DNA from: Paenibacillus alkalitolerans
GTDB taxonomy: Bacteria; Bacillota; Bacilli; Paenibacillales; YIM-B00363
NCBI RefSeq assembly: GCF_016482785.1
Contig: NZ_JAEMXM010000002.1
Span: 310,001 to 374,000 of the forward strand
Direction: 5' to 3'
DNA length: 64,000 nucleotides
Part shown: one piece after another, positions 36,357-44,799 of the stretch
Layout: every line of letters begins with the position of its first letter
Position numbering within the stretch: position 1 is the first letter of the stretch
Notes under the pieces: model-generated
What the model was told of the DNA's origin: nothing
Databases searched by the model: none
The model's input: the letters and a program-made list of their open reading frames with translations, nothing else
Translations under genes and position numbers: made by a program

Positions 36357-36375
36357 CCGGGGATGAGCACCCCGG
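36357..36375 (-). terminator. Possible terminator after the YjcZ-type gene
   Basis: CCGGGG / CCCCGG separated by seven bases forms a GC stem, but the following T run on the minus strand is short. Confidence 0.4.
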
Positions 36376-36385
36376 GACGATAGCG

Positions 36386-36487
36386 TTACACTCCGAAAAG
36401 TACCGTACGCGTAATGATTACCAACAGAATGAAGAGAACCAATATTGCGCCGGTAGACGTAAATACGCCGCCACCAACTGCTGTCAT
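36386..36487 (-). CDS. YjcZ-family sporulation mini-protein
   Basis: This 33-residue hydrophobic protein begins MTAVGGGVFTSTG and then has a single TM segment with LVLFILLVII, ending RTVLFGV. The Gly-rich head followed by LFILLVII is the pattern of YjcZ/SscA-type spore proteins of Bacillales, which are associated with the spore coat or germination. AAGGGGG lies nine bases before the ATG. It is too short for most gene callers. The gap on both sides contains only hairpins and palindromes. Confidence 0.75.
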   Translation of the reverse strand: MTAVGGGVFTSTGAILVLFILLVIITRTVLFGV

Positions 36488-36558
36488 GTTCGAGTTCCCC
36501 CTTTCGCGAGAATTCTCTATATCCTATTACGGACATATGCACTGCGGTTGTGCTCATG

Positions 36559-36573
36559 TCCCGGTAACCGGGA
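36559..36573. promoter_or_regulatory. Perfect palindrome upstream of the YjcZ-type gene
   Basis: TCCCGGTAACCGGGA is a perfect 7-1-7 inverted repeat about 75 bases upstream of the mini-protein start. It could be an operator. No family is recognised. Confidence 0.35.
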
Positions 36574-36613
36574 AGTTTGTGCGGCTGCCTATCTTTCACA
36601 CTTTAATGAAAAA

Positions 36614-36635
36614 CCCGCCGGACTGTGCCGGCGGG
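36614..36635 (-). terminator. Terminator of the carboxypeptidase gene
   Basis: The stem CCCGCCGG / CCGGCGGG is followed by TTTTTCATT on the minus strand. Confidence 0.85.
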
Positions 36636-36642
36636 CGTAATA

Positions 36643-38151
36643 TTACAGCTTATAGATCTCTGTATACTTCGCTTCCAAATAAGCGGTCAAATACGACGGG
36701 TCCAAATCCTCGCCGGCGACGTTGCAAATCACTTCCGCAGGATTCAACACTTTGCCGTGGCGGTATATTTTCTCCGTCAACCAATCCTTAATCGGTATGA
36801 AATCGCCTTTAGCGACATATTCGTCGAATTCCGGAAGGGCCCGCTTCATCGCATGCATCATTTGCGCGGCGTACATGTTGCCAAGTGAATACGACGGGAA
36901 ATAGCCGAACCCGCCTCCGGCCCAGTGAACGTCCTGCAGGACGCCTTGGGCGTCGTCCGGCGGCACGATACCGAGATACTCTTTGTATTTCTCGTTCCAA
37001 ACCTCAGGCAAGTCGGCAACCTTCAGTTGGTCGTTGATCAATTGCTTCTCCAACTCGTAACGGATCATTATGTGCAGGTTATAAGTTAATTCGTCCGACT
37101 CCGTACGTATGAGCGAAGGCTTCACTTCATTCACCGCAAGATAAAATTGTTCGAGCGCGACGTCCGCAAATTCAGGCAGCATGTTCTGCAAGGAGCCGTA
37201 TTGATGCTCCCAGAACGAATAGCTGCGGCCGATCATGTTTTCCCATAGGCGGGATTGCGATTCGTGAATGCCCATCGAGGTGCCGGTACACAAATTCGTG
37301 CCCAACAGCTCCTCCGAGATGTTCTGCTCGTACAGCGCATGACCGCCTTCATGAATCGTAGAAAACAGCGAATATTTCAAGTCGTCTTCTATGTAACGGG
37401 TCGTCACACGCACGTCGCCCGGATTGAGGCCTGCGGCAAACGGATGCGAGGTTGTGTCGAGGCGTCCGGCCGCGAAGTCGTAACCGATTTGCTTTAAGAT
37501 ATACTCGCTGTACTTCTTTTGCTTATCGATCGATACCGGACGGTACATAAACGAAGTTTCGATCTGTTCCTTCTCTGCAACCGCGGCGACCAGAGGAACG
37601 AGCTTGGCGCGAAGCTCTCCGAAGACGACGTCAAGCTTTGCCACAGTCATCCCGGGTTCATAAGCGTCCAAGAGCGTGTCGTACTTGTTCGTTTCGTAGC
37701 CCCAAAGCTCGACAAAACGTTTGGTGTAATCCACAATTTTTTCCAAGTACGGACGGAAAGCCGCAAAATCGTTGTTCGGTTTCGCTTCCTCCCATACCGA
37801 TTCCGCTTGGGACGTCAACACGACATATTCCTGATACAACTCCGGCGGAATTTTCTTGGATCGGTCGTAATCCTTCTTGCTTTCTTCCAAACTCCGCCGA
37901 TGAATTTTGGAAAGTCCGCCGAACACGGAAGGTTCGTTCAATTCGTTAAGCAAAGCGCCCATCTCATCCGACGTGCCGAGCTTAAACAATTCGGCGGACA
38001 ACACGCCGATCGCTTCCGACCGGGCGGCAGCGCCCTTCTTCGGAGCGCCTGTCCGCAAATCCCAATAAAGAACGCCCAGCGCTTCTTCGTAGCTCTTCAT
38101 TTTCTTGACCAAATCCAAATACGCTTTCAATTTCGCCTCGACCGCCGACAT
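36643..38151 (-). CDS. M32-family metallocarboxypeptidase
   Basis: The enzyme has 502 residues, the standard length of thermostable carboxypeptidase 1 (Taq carboxypeptidase family). The zinc motif is HEGGH (267-271). The third ligand zone GIHESQSRLWENMIGRS follows about 25 residues later, and DVRVTTRY and IRTESDELTYNLHIMIRYE are family-specific. It removes C-terminal residues from peptides in the cytoplasm. It is monocistronic, with a strong terminator. GGAG lies about 13 bases before the ATG, which is rather far. Confidence 0.96.
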   Translation of the reverse strand: MSAVEAKLKAYLDLVKKMKSYEEALGVLYWDLRTGAPKKGAAARSEAIGVLSAELFKLGTSDEMGALLNELNEPSVFGGLSKIHRRSLEESKKDYDRSKKIPPELYQEYVVLTSQAESVWEEAKPNNDFAAFRPYLEKIVDYTKRFVELWGYETNKYDTLLDAYEPGMTVAKLDVVFGELRAKLVPLVAAVAEKEQIETSFMYRPVSIDKQKKYSEYILKQIGYDFAAGRLDTTSHPFAAGLNPGDVRVTTRYIEDDLKYSLFSTIHEGGHALYEQNISEELLGTNLCTGTSMGIHESQSRLWENMIGRSYSFWEHQYGSLQNMLPEFADVALEQFYLAVNEVKPSLIRTESDELTYNLHIMIRYELEKQLINDQLKVADLPEVWNEKYKEYLGIVPPDDAQGVLQDVHWAGGGFGYFPSYSLGNMYAAQMMHAMKRALPEFDEYVAKGDFIPIKDWLTEKIYRHGKVLNPAEVICNVAGEDLDPSYLTAYLEAKYTEIYKL

Positions 38152-38237
38152 TTATATGAACACGCTCCTCTTCAAACACTTCATCTTATGATACAATACT
38201 GAGAAAACTCTAATCAACGAAAAAGGTGTATAGTTTG

Positions 38238-38603
38238 ATGCTCATAGAACTTTCACAATCTGCCGAAAAACAGCTGCAGAGCAAAAAACTTGTCAATTCG
38301 GAGCGCATCGTGCTCGTATATGATTCGGAAGGATGCGGCTGTGCGGTGTCTGGAGTAGCGGCATTGTGGATAGCGGACGGCGAAATACAAGGAGATGAAA
38401 TGGTCCGTGCGCAGAGCAACACCGATACACCGATATATTACCTCAGCAGACATGAAGTATTCTTTGAAGAAAAGCTGCGGATCGATTACCGGGAAGACCG
38501 CAGATCGTTCGCACTGACAAGCGACAACCAAATCTACGGCATGAACGTCGGCCTCACCGACCGCCGCTCCGCAGCTCCAATGCCTTCAGGCGTTCGGCAA
38601 TGA
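38238..38603 (+). CDS. HesB/YqkB-like iron-sulfur biosynthesis family protein
   Basis: This small beta-rich protein of 121 residues contains RIVLVYDSEGCGCAVSGVAALW. It resembles the YqkB/HesB-like branch of the A-type carrier fold, but it keeps only the CGC pair rather than the three separated cysteines of IscA. AAGGTG lies nine bases before the ATG at 38238. A GTG four codons earlier is less likely. Its last 50 bases overlap the convergent DUF309 gene, and the C-terminal 17 or so residues look unconserved, so the overlap may be a recent extension. Confidence 0.75.
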   Translation: MLIELSQSAEKQLQSKKLVNSERIVLVYDSEGCGCAVSGVAALWIADGEIQGDEMVRAQSNTDTPIYYLSRHEVFFEEKLRIDYREDRRSFALTSDNQIYGMNVGLTDRRSAAPMPSGVRQ

Positions 38604-39084
38604 CGTCGGTGCGATCCCGCAGCGTGTGTCTGTGAACGAGCTCATCGCGATCCAATTCGCTCGGACCGCACCACCGGAATCCCAATTCCGCGCAGCGTCT
38701 TTCGCATCTTTCGACCAACTGAGCATCGGCAAGCGGAATATCGATATCTTGATAAGAAGCGGAAGGAGAAGCTTGAAGCTTGGCACGGACGCCTTCCAGC
38801 CGTTCAAGCCACAGGCCGGCTTCGATTCCAAGGTCGCGCAGATGTCCCTTGTCGCAGTTGCGCAGCGAATTGGTAAGACTTTTAACAGCGCCCGGTATAT
38901 TGCCTCGGCGATAGTGGTACATGCCCACAGCCGCCTGTATGAGTCCGACCCACGTCACCCGATAGACGGAATTCGGATGTTCCTTCCAATATTGTTCAAG
39001 CAATTCGTGACATTCGAAATAATCGCGGTCGCCGTGAAAATGCACTAGGTAATCGACGTACGCTTGGGGGTAACGAGAAGCCAA
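38554..39084 (-). CDS. DUF309 protein
   Basis: The protein has 176 residues. The hallmark FHGDRDYFECHELLEQYWKEH at residues 15-35 defines DUF309, a small helical-bundle family of unknown function. WVGLIQAAVGMYHYRRGN and LLEQ-type helices continue it. The C-terminal 60 residues are extra. The start is TTG with GGAGG eight bases upstream. The gene runs against the HesB-like gene with a 50-base tail-to-tail overlap. Confidence 0.85.
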   Translation of the reverse strand: MASRYPQAYVDYLVHFHGDRDYFECHELLEQYWKEHPNSVYRVTWVGLIQAAVGMYHYRRGNIPGAVKSLTNSLRNCDKGHLRDLGIEAGLWLERLEGVRAKLQASPSASYQDIDIPLADAQLVERCERRCAELGFRWCGPSELDRDELVHRHTLRDRTDVIAERLKALELRSGGR

Positions 39085-39239
39085 CCGCTATTCCTCCCTG
39101 CTCCAGTTTATTCATTATCGCGGACAACCTTCGGTTGCCTCTCTGCTCTGTTTTGCTTATTGTACCACCTTGGGGTACAATCGGAAACCGGCGCCTACAT
39201 TATACGTATAGTAATAAGCCGAAAGGAGGTACCACTCAG

Positions 39240-39677
39240 ATGTGGAAGAAAACATTAGCAGCATTCTTGGCAATCGGATTGTTATTCGGGACGGCGGCTC
39301 CGCTTATGGACGCGGCCGATGCGAAACCTCGTTACCGTTCGCCGTCGCGGTCATATACGCCGGAAGCTCCGAAGAACGACGTAACGAAGCAGCAGCCGCA
39401 GCGTGCCGATCAGGTGAATAATGGAGCAGCTGCGACGAAGCCCGGCACTGCCGGACCCGCTCGAACTTCGTTAGGCGGAGGACTGATGCGCGGATTGTTC
39501 ATCGGGGGCTTGGCCGGATTATTGTTCGGCAGTTTGTTCGCAAACATGGGCTTCTTGGGAAGCATTCTCGGACTCGCGATCAACCTGTTCGCGTTGTACG
39601 TATTATTCGTCCTGATCCGTAAAGTCATCGCATACTTCTCGGATCGAAACCGGGCCGATCGGAGACGTTATCGCTGA
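39240..39677 (+). CDS. Membrane protein resembling the N-terminal part of Tim44-like proteins
   Basis: The protein has 145 residues. A signal-like segment (TLAAFLAIGLLFGTAAPLMDAADA) is followed by a Pro/Arg/Gln-rich linker and then GGGLMRGLFIGGLAGLLFGSLFANMG with a second TM helix. The same Gly-rich double-TM pattern precedes the Tim44 domain in many bacterial proteins, but that domain is absent here. AAAGGAGGT precedes the ATG. The stop overlaps the start of the YxcD-like gene, so the two are translationally coupled and may act together. Confidence 0.75.
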   Translation: MWKKTLAAFLAIGLLFGTAAPLMDAADAKPRYRSPSRSYTPEAPKNDVTKQQPQRADQVNNGAAATKPGTAGPARTSLGGGLMRGLFIGGLAGLLFGSLFANMGFLGSILGLAINLFALYVLFVLIRKVIAYFSDRNRADRRRYR

Positions 39678-39952
39678 TGATCCTTTCCGAAGCGGAACTC
39701 GTGAACGCGATTTGTCTTCATATCGCCGAACGCAAGAGCATCCGCCCGCAAGATGTCAGCGTGGAGCTCATTTACGACGACGAGACCGGTTTTTCGGCGG
39801 AAATCGTCGCCGCAGGCAGAGAACAAGTTCTCATCGAAGCGAACCTGGCGGAGGCGGTCAGCCGGTATCTCTGGAAGGAGTATGGAAAACAAGCGTATCG
39901 CGACTCCATCGCCTTTCGATTGGAGAATGAGATCATCGCCGTTGTGAAGTGA
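39677..39952 (+). CDS. YxcD-family (DUF2653) protein
   Basis: This 91-residue soluble alpha/beta protein has LSEAELVNAICLHIAERKSI at the start and VSVELIYDDETGFSAEI in the middle, as in B. subtilis YxcD. The function of the family is unknown. It is the second gene of a two-gene operon with the Tim44-like membrane protein, with overlapping stop and start (TGATGA), and is followed by a terminator. Confidence 0.8.
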   Translation: MILSEAELVNAICLHIAERKSIRPQDVSVELIYDDETGFSAEIVAAGREQVLIEANLAEAVSRYLWKEYGKQAYRDSIAFRLENEIIAVVK

Positions 39953-39962
39953 AGAAACTGGC

Positions 39963-40010
39963 GGGGTTGTCCCAAAGTAGTTAGCAGCTGCTGAGGGACG
40001 GCCTCTTTTT
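39963..40010 (+). terminator. Terminator of the YxcD operon
   Basis: An 11-bp stem with three wobble pairs (GGGGTTGTCCC with GGGACGGCCTC) is followed by a T run. Confidence 0.7.
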
Positions 40011-40064
40011 CTTGATTTAATTAGTTTTATGACAAAACACCGCAACAAATACCATGTTCCTCTC

Positions 40065-40098
40065 GTACTAGTTTAAGAGAGTCGATAGACTCTAGTAC
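40065..40098 (+). promoter_or_regulatory. Hairpin in the leader of the GH18 gene
   Basis: GTACTAG pairs with CTAGTAC and AGAGTC pairs with GACTCT around a GATA loop, with a bulge on the 5' side. The structure ends seven bases before the ribosome site, so it could affect translation or mRNA stability. Confidence 0.4.
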
Positions 40099-40119
40099 AT
40101 AAATGGGAGGATACGAGAA

Positions 40120-42048
40120 TTGCGGAAATGGAAACATGCGGCGAAGCTCACGATCCTGTGCTCGCTGCTTATCGGAGCCGCTGCGCCGGGAACCGCCGAA
40201 GCCGCGGCGGATCGAACGTCGAAATACCGGGTGTACCAGAACGATAAAGCGCTGATGGAGTTTTCCGACCAATCGAAAGCGGTTCAATACGCGAAATCAT
40301 TCAATCATGCTTATGTAGAACAAATCGGCACGCGGAGCTTGGTGTGGGATAACTTTCCGAAGTATAAGGTGTACCAAAAGGACGCAAGCAAGCCGGAATG
40401 GGAATTCCAAACACTGAAAGCGGCGGCAGCCGAAGCGAAGAAATGGGCGAACGCCAGCGTCCGTGAATTATCCTCGGGAGGCTGGGTTTGGGACAATTAC
40501 CCCGAGCATCCCGGTTTCACGTTATACCAAGGAGACAAGACGCTGCCGGGCTGGCAATTTCCAACGCTTGAGAAAGCGAAAGCCGAAGGGAAAAGATGGG
40601 GAAACGCGCACATTATCGACAAGTCCAACAACCGTTGGGTGTGGGATAACATTTCTCAGGAGAAAAAACAGGAACTGCGGCAAGGCCCGAAACGGTATCA
40701 GGTGTATCAAGGCCAAAAAACGATGGAAACATGGGCGTTCGCCTATCTTCAAGATGCGGTGAACGAATCGTTGAAATGGGCCGACTCCCATATCGTGAAC
40801 AAGGATAAAAACAACGAAACGGTATTTCGGAACGAGCATCGTTACATCGTATACCGCAACGATGCCAAAGCTTCGTCTTTCGTCGGACTTGAATCGGCGA
40901 TCAAAGCCGCAAGCAAGCTCGACAACGCAAGCATTGTGTGGGACGGACGGACGATTTGGTCGAACTCGCCGTATTTCCGCGTTATGCAAGAAGGAGTCGT
41001 ACTGAGCGGCTTCAACTTATTCAAGAATGCCGTGTCCTTCGCCGCAAAGATGGAAAACAGCGAGATCGTTACGTTAGACGGATTGCGCGTTTGGGACAAC
41101 TTGCGCACATTAATGTACTTGGCTTGGAACGGTTCGGCCAAACACGATACGATCGTCGGTCATGTAAGTCAAACGCAAGGGTTGGATATCGATTCGCCAA
41201 CTTGGTTTTCTTTAGCGGATGCCTCGGGAACGCTGAAGGACGAGTCCGATCCGTTGACAGCGGAATGGCTGCGATCGCAAGGGGTCGAAATCCATCCGTT
41301 AGTGCATAACCAGTTTGACGCAAAGCTTACATCGGCCTTCCTGGCGGACATTGCGGCGCAGCAACGGTTTATCGGCGCATTGACGAAACGTCTTGGCGAG
41401 CTTGGAGTGCATGGCGTAAACATCGATTTCGAAGGCATGTCCGGATCGGACCGCGACCGTTACACAGCCTTCGTTGCTGCATTGAGCAAAGCGGCGCGCG
41501 AGAAGGGATTAACTGTCTCAATCGATCTGCCGAGAGGAAGCATTCTATGGAACCACAAAACCGCGTACGATCATACTAAATTGGCTGAACTTGTGGATTA
41601 TATCGCTATTATGGCATATGACCAATATTACAGGGGCAGCAGCTCTCCCGGACCTGTCGCCGGACTGACTTGGACCGAAGAAGGAGTCCAAGAATATCTT
41701 TCTTACGGTATCCCTCGTTCCAAGCTGCTGCTGGGCGTCCCGTTTTACGTCAGAGTATGGGAATTGGATGCGGGGGGCAAGCTCGTCTCGAACCGCGCCA
41801 TATGGATGAAAGACGTGCCGGAGCTGCTTGAATCCGCAGAAGTTTCGACGACGAAAGACGAGAAACACGGACTCGATCGGGTCGATTTCAACAAAGACGG
41901 CAAGCGGTACGTCTTCTGGATGGAGGATATCGGAACGATCGGCCAAAGAATCGAGCTTGCGAAGAAGTACGATCTCGCCGGTATCGCCGCATGGCGTCTC
42001 GGATACGAACCGCTCGACTTGTGGACCGCCATGCTGAGAGCTAAATAA
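40120..42048 (+). CDS. Secreted GH18 glycoside hydrolase with N-terminal repeats
   Basis: The protein has 642 residues. A signal peptide (LTILCSLLIGAAAPGTAEA) precedes about six imperfect repeats of roughly 48 residues (YKVYQ, W-x-F, A-x-x-x-A-KW, WVWDN; about 30-330). A GH18 barrel (about 335-640) follows. The catalytic strand reads HGVNIDFEG with the acid E438 and D436. This is the YaaH/SleL-type variant used on spore cortex or cell-wall N-acetylglucosamine. Relatives bind peptidoglycan with LysM domains; here the WVWDN repeats replace them. The start is TTG with GGGAGG nine bases upstream. Confidence 0.9.
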   Translation: MRKWKHAAKLTILCSLLIGAAAPGTAEAAADRTSKYRVYQNDKALMEFSDQSKAVQYAKSFNHAYVEQIGTRSLVWDNFPKYKVYQKDASKPEWEFQTLKAAAAEAKKWANASVRELSSGGWVWDNYPEHPGFTLYQGDKTLPGWQFPTLEKAKAEGKRWGNAHIIDKSNNRWVWDNISQEKKQELRQGPKRYQVYQGQKTMETWAFAYLQDAVNESLKWADSHIVNKDKNNETVFRNEHRYIVYRNDAKASSFVGLESAIKAASKLDNASIVWDGRTIWSNSPYFRVMQEGVVLSGFNLFKNAVSFAAKMENSEIVTLDGLRVWDNLRTLMYLAWNGSAKHDTIVGHVSQTQGLDIDSPTWFSLADASGTLKDESDPLTAEWLRSQGVEIHPLVHNQFDAKLTSAFLADIAAQQRFIGALTKRLGELGVHGVNIDFEGMSGSDRDRYTAFVAALSKAAREKGLTVSIDLPRGSILWNHKTAYDHTKLAELVDYIAIMAYDQYYRGSSSPGPVAGLTWTEEGVQEYLSYGIPRSKLLLGVPFYVRVWELDAGGKLVSNRAIWMKDVPELLESAEVSTTKDEKHGLDRVDFNKDGKRYVFWMEDIGTIGQRIELAKKYDLAGIAAWRLGYEPLDLWTAMLRAK

Positions 42049-42096
42049 TAATAATTTCAGTTCACACTTGGGACTTTTTTTGTAAAAAGGAATAAA

Positions 42097-42113
42097 CCGG
42101 CGTATTCGGCCGG
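42097..42113 (-). terminator. Terminator of the 63-residue gene
   Basis: The short stem CCGGC/GCCGG is followed on the minus strand by TTTATTCCTTTTT. Confidence 0.55.
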
Positions 42114-42128
42114 CTTCATCGGATAGAT

Positions 42129-42320
42129 TTAAACCAGTTGAAGTGAGACGGAGGACGTATGCGGGCCAAACGGCCGGTTTTTCGCCAACCGGAGAACTGC
42201 CTCGTACTGCGCCTTCGCAATTTTTCGCTGCGCGACGGGCATCGATTGGTCGTTAACAATTTGGGCGAGCTTTTGGAGTTCCATGTACTCCTTCTCCGTC
42301 ACCTTTATTTTTTGTGCCAA
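42129..42320 (-). CDS. Hypothetical 63-residue protein
   Basis: I do not recognise this one. It is charged and probably two-helical: MAQKIKVTEKEYMELQKLAQIVN, then VAQRKIAKAQYEAVLRLAKNRP. The tail TSSVSLQLV is short and polar. The TTG start has a strong AGAGGAGGG about six bases upstream and a terminator follows the stop, so it is a real gene. It lies next to a membrane-protein gene on the same strand, 53 bases away. Confidence 0.6.
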   Translation of the reverse strand: MAQKIKVTEKEYMELQKLAQIVNDQSMPVAQRKIAKAQYEAVLRLAKNRPFGPHTSSVSLQLV

Positions 42321-42373
42321 CTGCGTCCCTCCTCTTACAGGCCAGCATGAACGGTTTCAATGATGCATTATAT

Positions 42374-42913
42374 TCACTTATCTTCTTTTTGAGAATCATT
42401 GCAGCCGGTTGATGCGAATTTTTCCGCGGATGCCGGCTGCGCCACTTCACTTGGGTCGAGTATCGAATTACTGCCGGAATCGCCGTCCAGTCCCAAGTCC
42501 TTCCGTTGACGTTCCCGAATATAGGATAAACCGGCAAACCCTGCGATAAACGCCGCACTTATCTCTGCATACACATTTTGAGTTTCGGAAAGCTGGACAG
42601 CGGTTTTCGCTAATACGCCGGTACCTATTCCAATAAGAATATCCCCAAAAAAACCGAGTTCAAAATAAGTTCTTTTATTCGCCTGCTCCACATTCGACCT
42701 GAATCCGACGATAAACCTCAAAAAATCTATCGCTGTTAACAACCAACGGATCCAAACGGGAAATCCTTTTAGCGTGTCCGATCTTTCGTAGGGGATGACA
42801 AACATCGGGAGCTGGACTACACCGTTCTTGGAATAATGTCCGATGAGCGCCCCAAGCAAACTGACCGAGATGGATAACTTGAACGTATCCCAAAATACTC
42901 CGATTTCATTCAT
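42374..42913 (-). CDS. Small membrane protein, DUF4257-like
   Basis: The protein has 179 residues with three or four hydrophobic stretches (KLSISVSLLGALIGHY, WIRWLLTAIDFLRFIVGF, LGFFGDILIGIGTGVLAKTAV, ISAAFIAGFAGLSYI). A polar C-terminus of about 45 residues follows. The last part, GDILIGIGTGVLAK-AAFIAGFAGL, resembles short membrane proteins annotated as DUF4257. That assignment is tentative. ATG 42913 has AGGTGG about five bases upstream; a GTG three codons earlier is less likely. Confidence 0.6.
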   Translation of the reverse strand: MNEIGVFWDTFKLSISVSLLGALIGHYSKNGVVQLPMFVIPYERSDTLKGFPVWIRWLLTAIDFLRFIVGFRSNVEQANKRTYFELGFFGDILIGIGTGVLAKTAVQLSETQNVYAEISAAFIAGFAGLSYIRERQRKDLGLDGDSGSNSILDPSEVAQPASAEKFASTGCNDSQKEDK

Positions 42914-43127
42914 CTCTTCCACCTGCCTTCTTTCGGAATAGAAGAGACCAAGTGTTCTCCGCCTATTTTATCCTTATTCGGCAAATTGGGAATGAATTAC
43001 AAAAAAACCTCCCGTCCCCTTGATGCCAATGATCGGTGTTTCGATTTTATTTATAATAGGTCACGATTACCTGTCATATACTCATATTGAAATGTGGCCA
43101 GAATCAGATCAAAGGGATGTGTTACCA

Positions 43128-44765
43128 TTGTATGTATATGTTACTGAACATGGCGACACGCTTAGGAACATTGCAAACAGATATGACTATGAAGTAAGTA
43201 ACCTCCTTTCGCTCAATCCGCATATTGCCGGCTCGGATTTCCGTTTGTCGGCGGATATTCAAGTTAAGCTTCCCAGCCCGCTGCCGCAAGCGCGCAAGCT
43301 GGGCGAAGACCCGGTTCAATGTCCCCCGCCGCCTGCAATCCCCCCGCTGTTTCACTGGATTCCGCTCACTCCGGTCGAGATTATGGCGCAAACCGATTAT
43401 GACGTGCTTATCGTCGGCAGCGGTGCGGGAGGCGCGGCCGTTCTCTGGAGATTGTGCCAGCAATGGGCGCAAAGCGGCAAGCGAATCGGAATGGTCGAGG
43501 CCGGAGATCTTTTGCTGCCGACGCATGCGTTTCATATTCCGACGTTTAACGAACCGCAGGCGCTCGAATATTGGAGACAGGTTGCTGTGCACAAGAAGGA
43601 GGAGTGGCCTGATTTTCAAGGCGCGAAGATTGTATACGGCTTAGGCGGAAGAACTTTGATCTGGTACGGTTGGTCCCCGCGTTTCGAGCCTCCGGCGTTC
43701 AGAACTTGGCCGATCACTTATAAAGAGCTGCTCCCCTATTATACGATTGCGGAACAAATCATGAATGTAACCACTCAATACACACAAGGCTCTTCGCTGC
43801 AGGAAATACTTCTTCACCGGCTTCTTGCCGGCGGGTACCCGGAGGCGACGAGCGTGCCGCTCTCCACCGACCTTCAACAGACACAATTCGGGCAAGTGCA
43901 CTCGAACGTCTACTTCAGTTCTATTGACTTTCTTGCTTACGCCTTGAATACCCGCCATTTCGATTTGGCCGTCAATACGCCCGCGGTGCAAATATTGACG
44001 GAAAAAGGCCGGGCCGCGGGCGTCAAGGTCGTGACCGCCGATAAAAGATCATATGAGATAAGCGCGAAAACGGTCGTCGTTTGCGGCAGCACGTGGGAAA
44101 CTCCGCGCCTACTGCTCAATTCAGGCATCCCGGGAGAGGCGATAGGGAAATATTTGCAGTTTCATCCGGTATACGAAGGGTACGGCACCGTTGACCGGGC
44201 GGATTTTCCCGAAATTTTAGGAGTTGCCGCCATCTATGTTCCGGATATCGACGAGCGAAATTATCAGCTTCAAATTTTCTCGGATTATTATTACCACTTT
44301 ATAGAAAAGCCTCTTCGCGCCAAAGAGCGTACCGAAGTTCACTGTTACGGAGTCGTAGAACCGCGCGCATCCAACTATGTCTATCTCGACCCGGTAAGGC
44401 GGGACGCTTACGGCGTCCCATTGCTGAACGTCGAGTTTTCCTTCAGCGAAAAAGATATGGCGCTTCTACGCGAAATGCACGCTCAAGCATTGGCCTTTAC
44501 CGCCGCAGCCGGAATGGAGCTGGACATCCCGTTCGTACTGCGCCCGCCCGGAACGGACAACCACGAATCCGGAACGTGCCGAATGGGGGACGATCCGGCG
44601 ACTTCGGCGACGAACCGGTACGGGCAAATTCACGGCGTACCCGGTCTGTTCGTGGCCGATAACAGCGTGTTGAATCTTACTTCGCCGGCTAATCCGACGC
44701 TGACCACGATCGCACTTGCGATCCGGACGGCCGATTATATCTCCGTCGCCGAACAATCGAAATAG
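43128..44765 (+). CDS. LysM-GMC oxidoreductase fusion
   Basis: The protein has 545 residues. The N-terminus is a LysM domain (YVYVTEHGDTLRNIANRYDYEVSNLLSLNP, about 2-50), a linker is rich in Pro, and then comes a GMC flavoprotein. The FAD-binding start is DYDVLIVGSGAGGAAVLWRL. GGRTLIWYGWSPRF precedes the substrate domain. The C-terminal block DNHESGTCRMGDD with ADNSVLNLTSPANPTLT is typical of GMC enzymes related to gluconate dehydrogenase large subunits. The LysM would tie it to peptidoglycan or cortex. The start is TTG with AAAGGG 11 bases upstream. The next gene is a close paralog without LysM. Confidence 0.85.
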   Translation: MYVYVTEHGDTLRNIANRYDYEVSNLLSLNPHIAGSDFRLSADIQVKLPSPLPQARKLGEDPVQCPPPPAIPPLFHWIPLTPVEIMAQTDYDVLIVGSGAGGAAVLWRLCQQWAQSGKRIGMVEAGDLLLPTHAFHIPTFNEPQALEYWRQVAVHKKEEWPDFQGAKIVYGLGGRTLIWYGWSPRFEPPAFRTWPITYKELLPYYTIAEQIMNVTTQYTQGSSLQEILLHRLLAGGYPEATSVPLSTDLQQTQFGQVHSNVYFSSIDFLAYALNTRHFDLAVNTPAVQILTEKGRAAGVKVVTADKRSYEISAKTVVVCGSTWETPRLLLNSGIPGEAIGKYLQFHPVYEGYGTVDRADFPEILGVAAIYVPDIDERNYQLQIFSDYYYHFIEKPLRAKERTEVHCYGVVEPRASNYVYLDPVRRDAYGVPLLNVEFSFSEKDMALLREMHAQALAFTAAAGMELDIPFVLRPPGTDNHESGTCRMGDDPATSATNRYGQIHGVPGLFVADNSVLNLTSPANPTLTTIALAIRTADYISVAEQSK

Positions 44766-44799
44766 CGCCTCTAAATTGATATAAAGGAGATCGAGCGAG

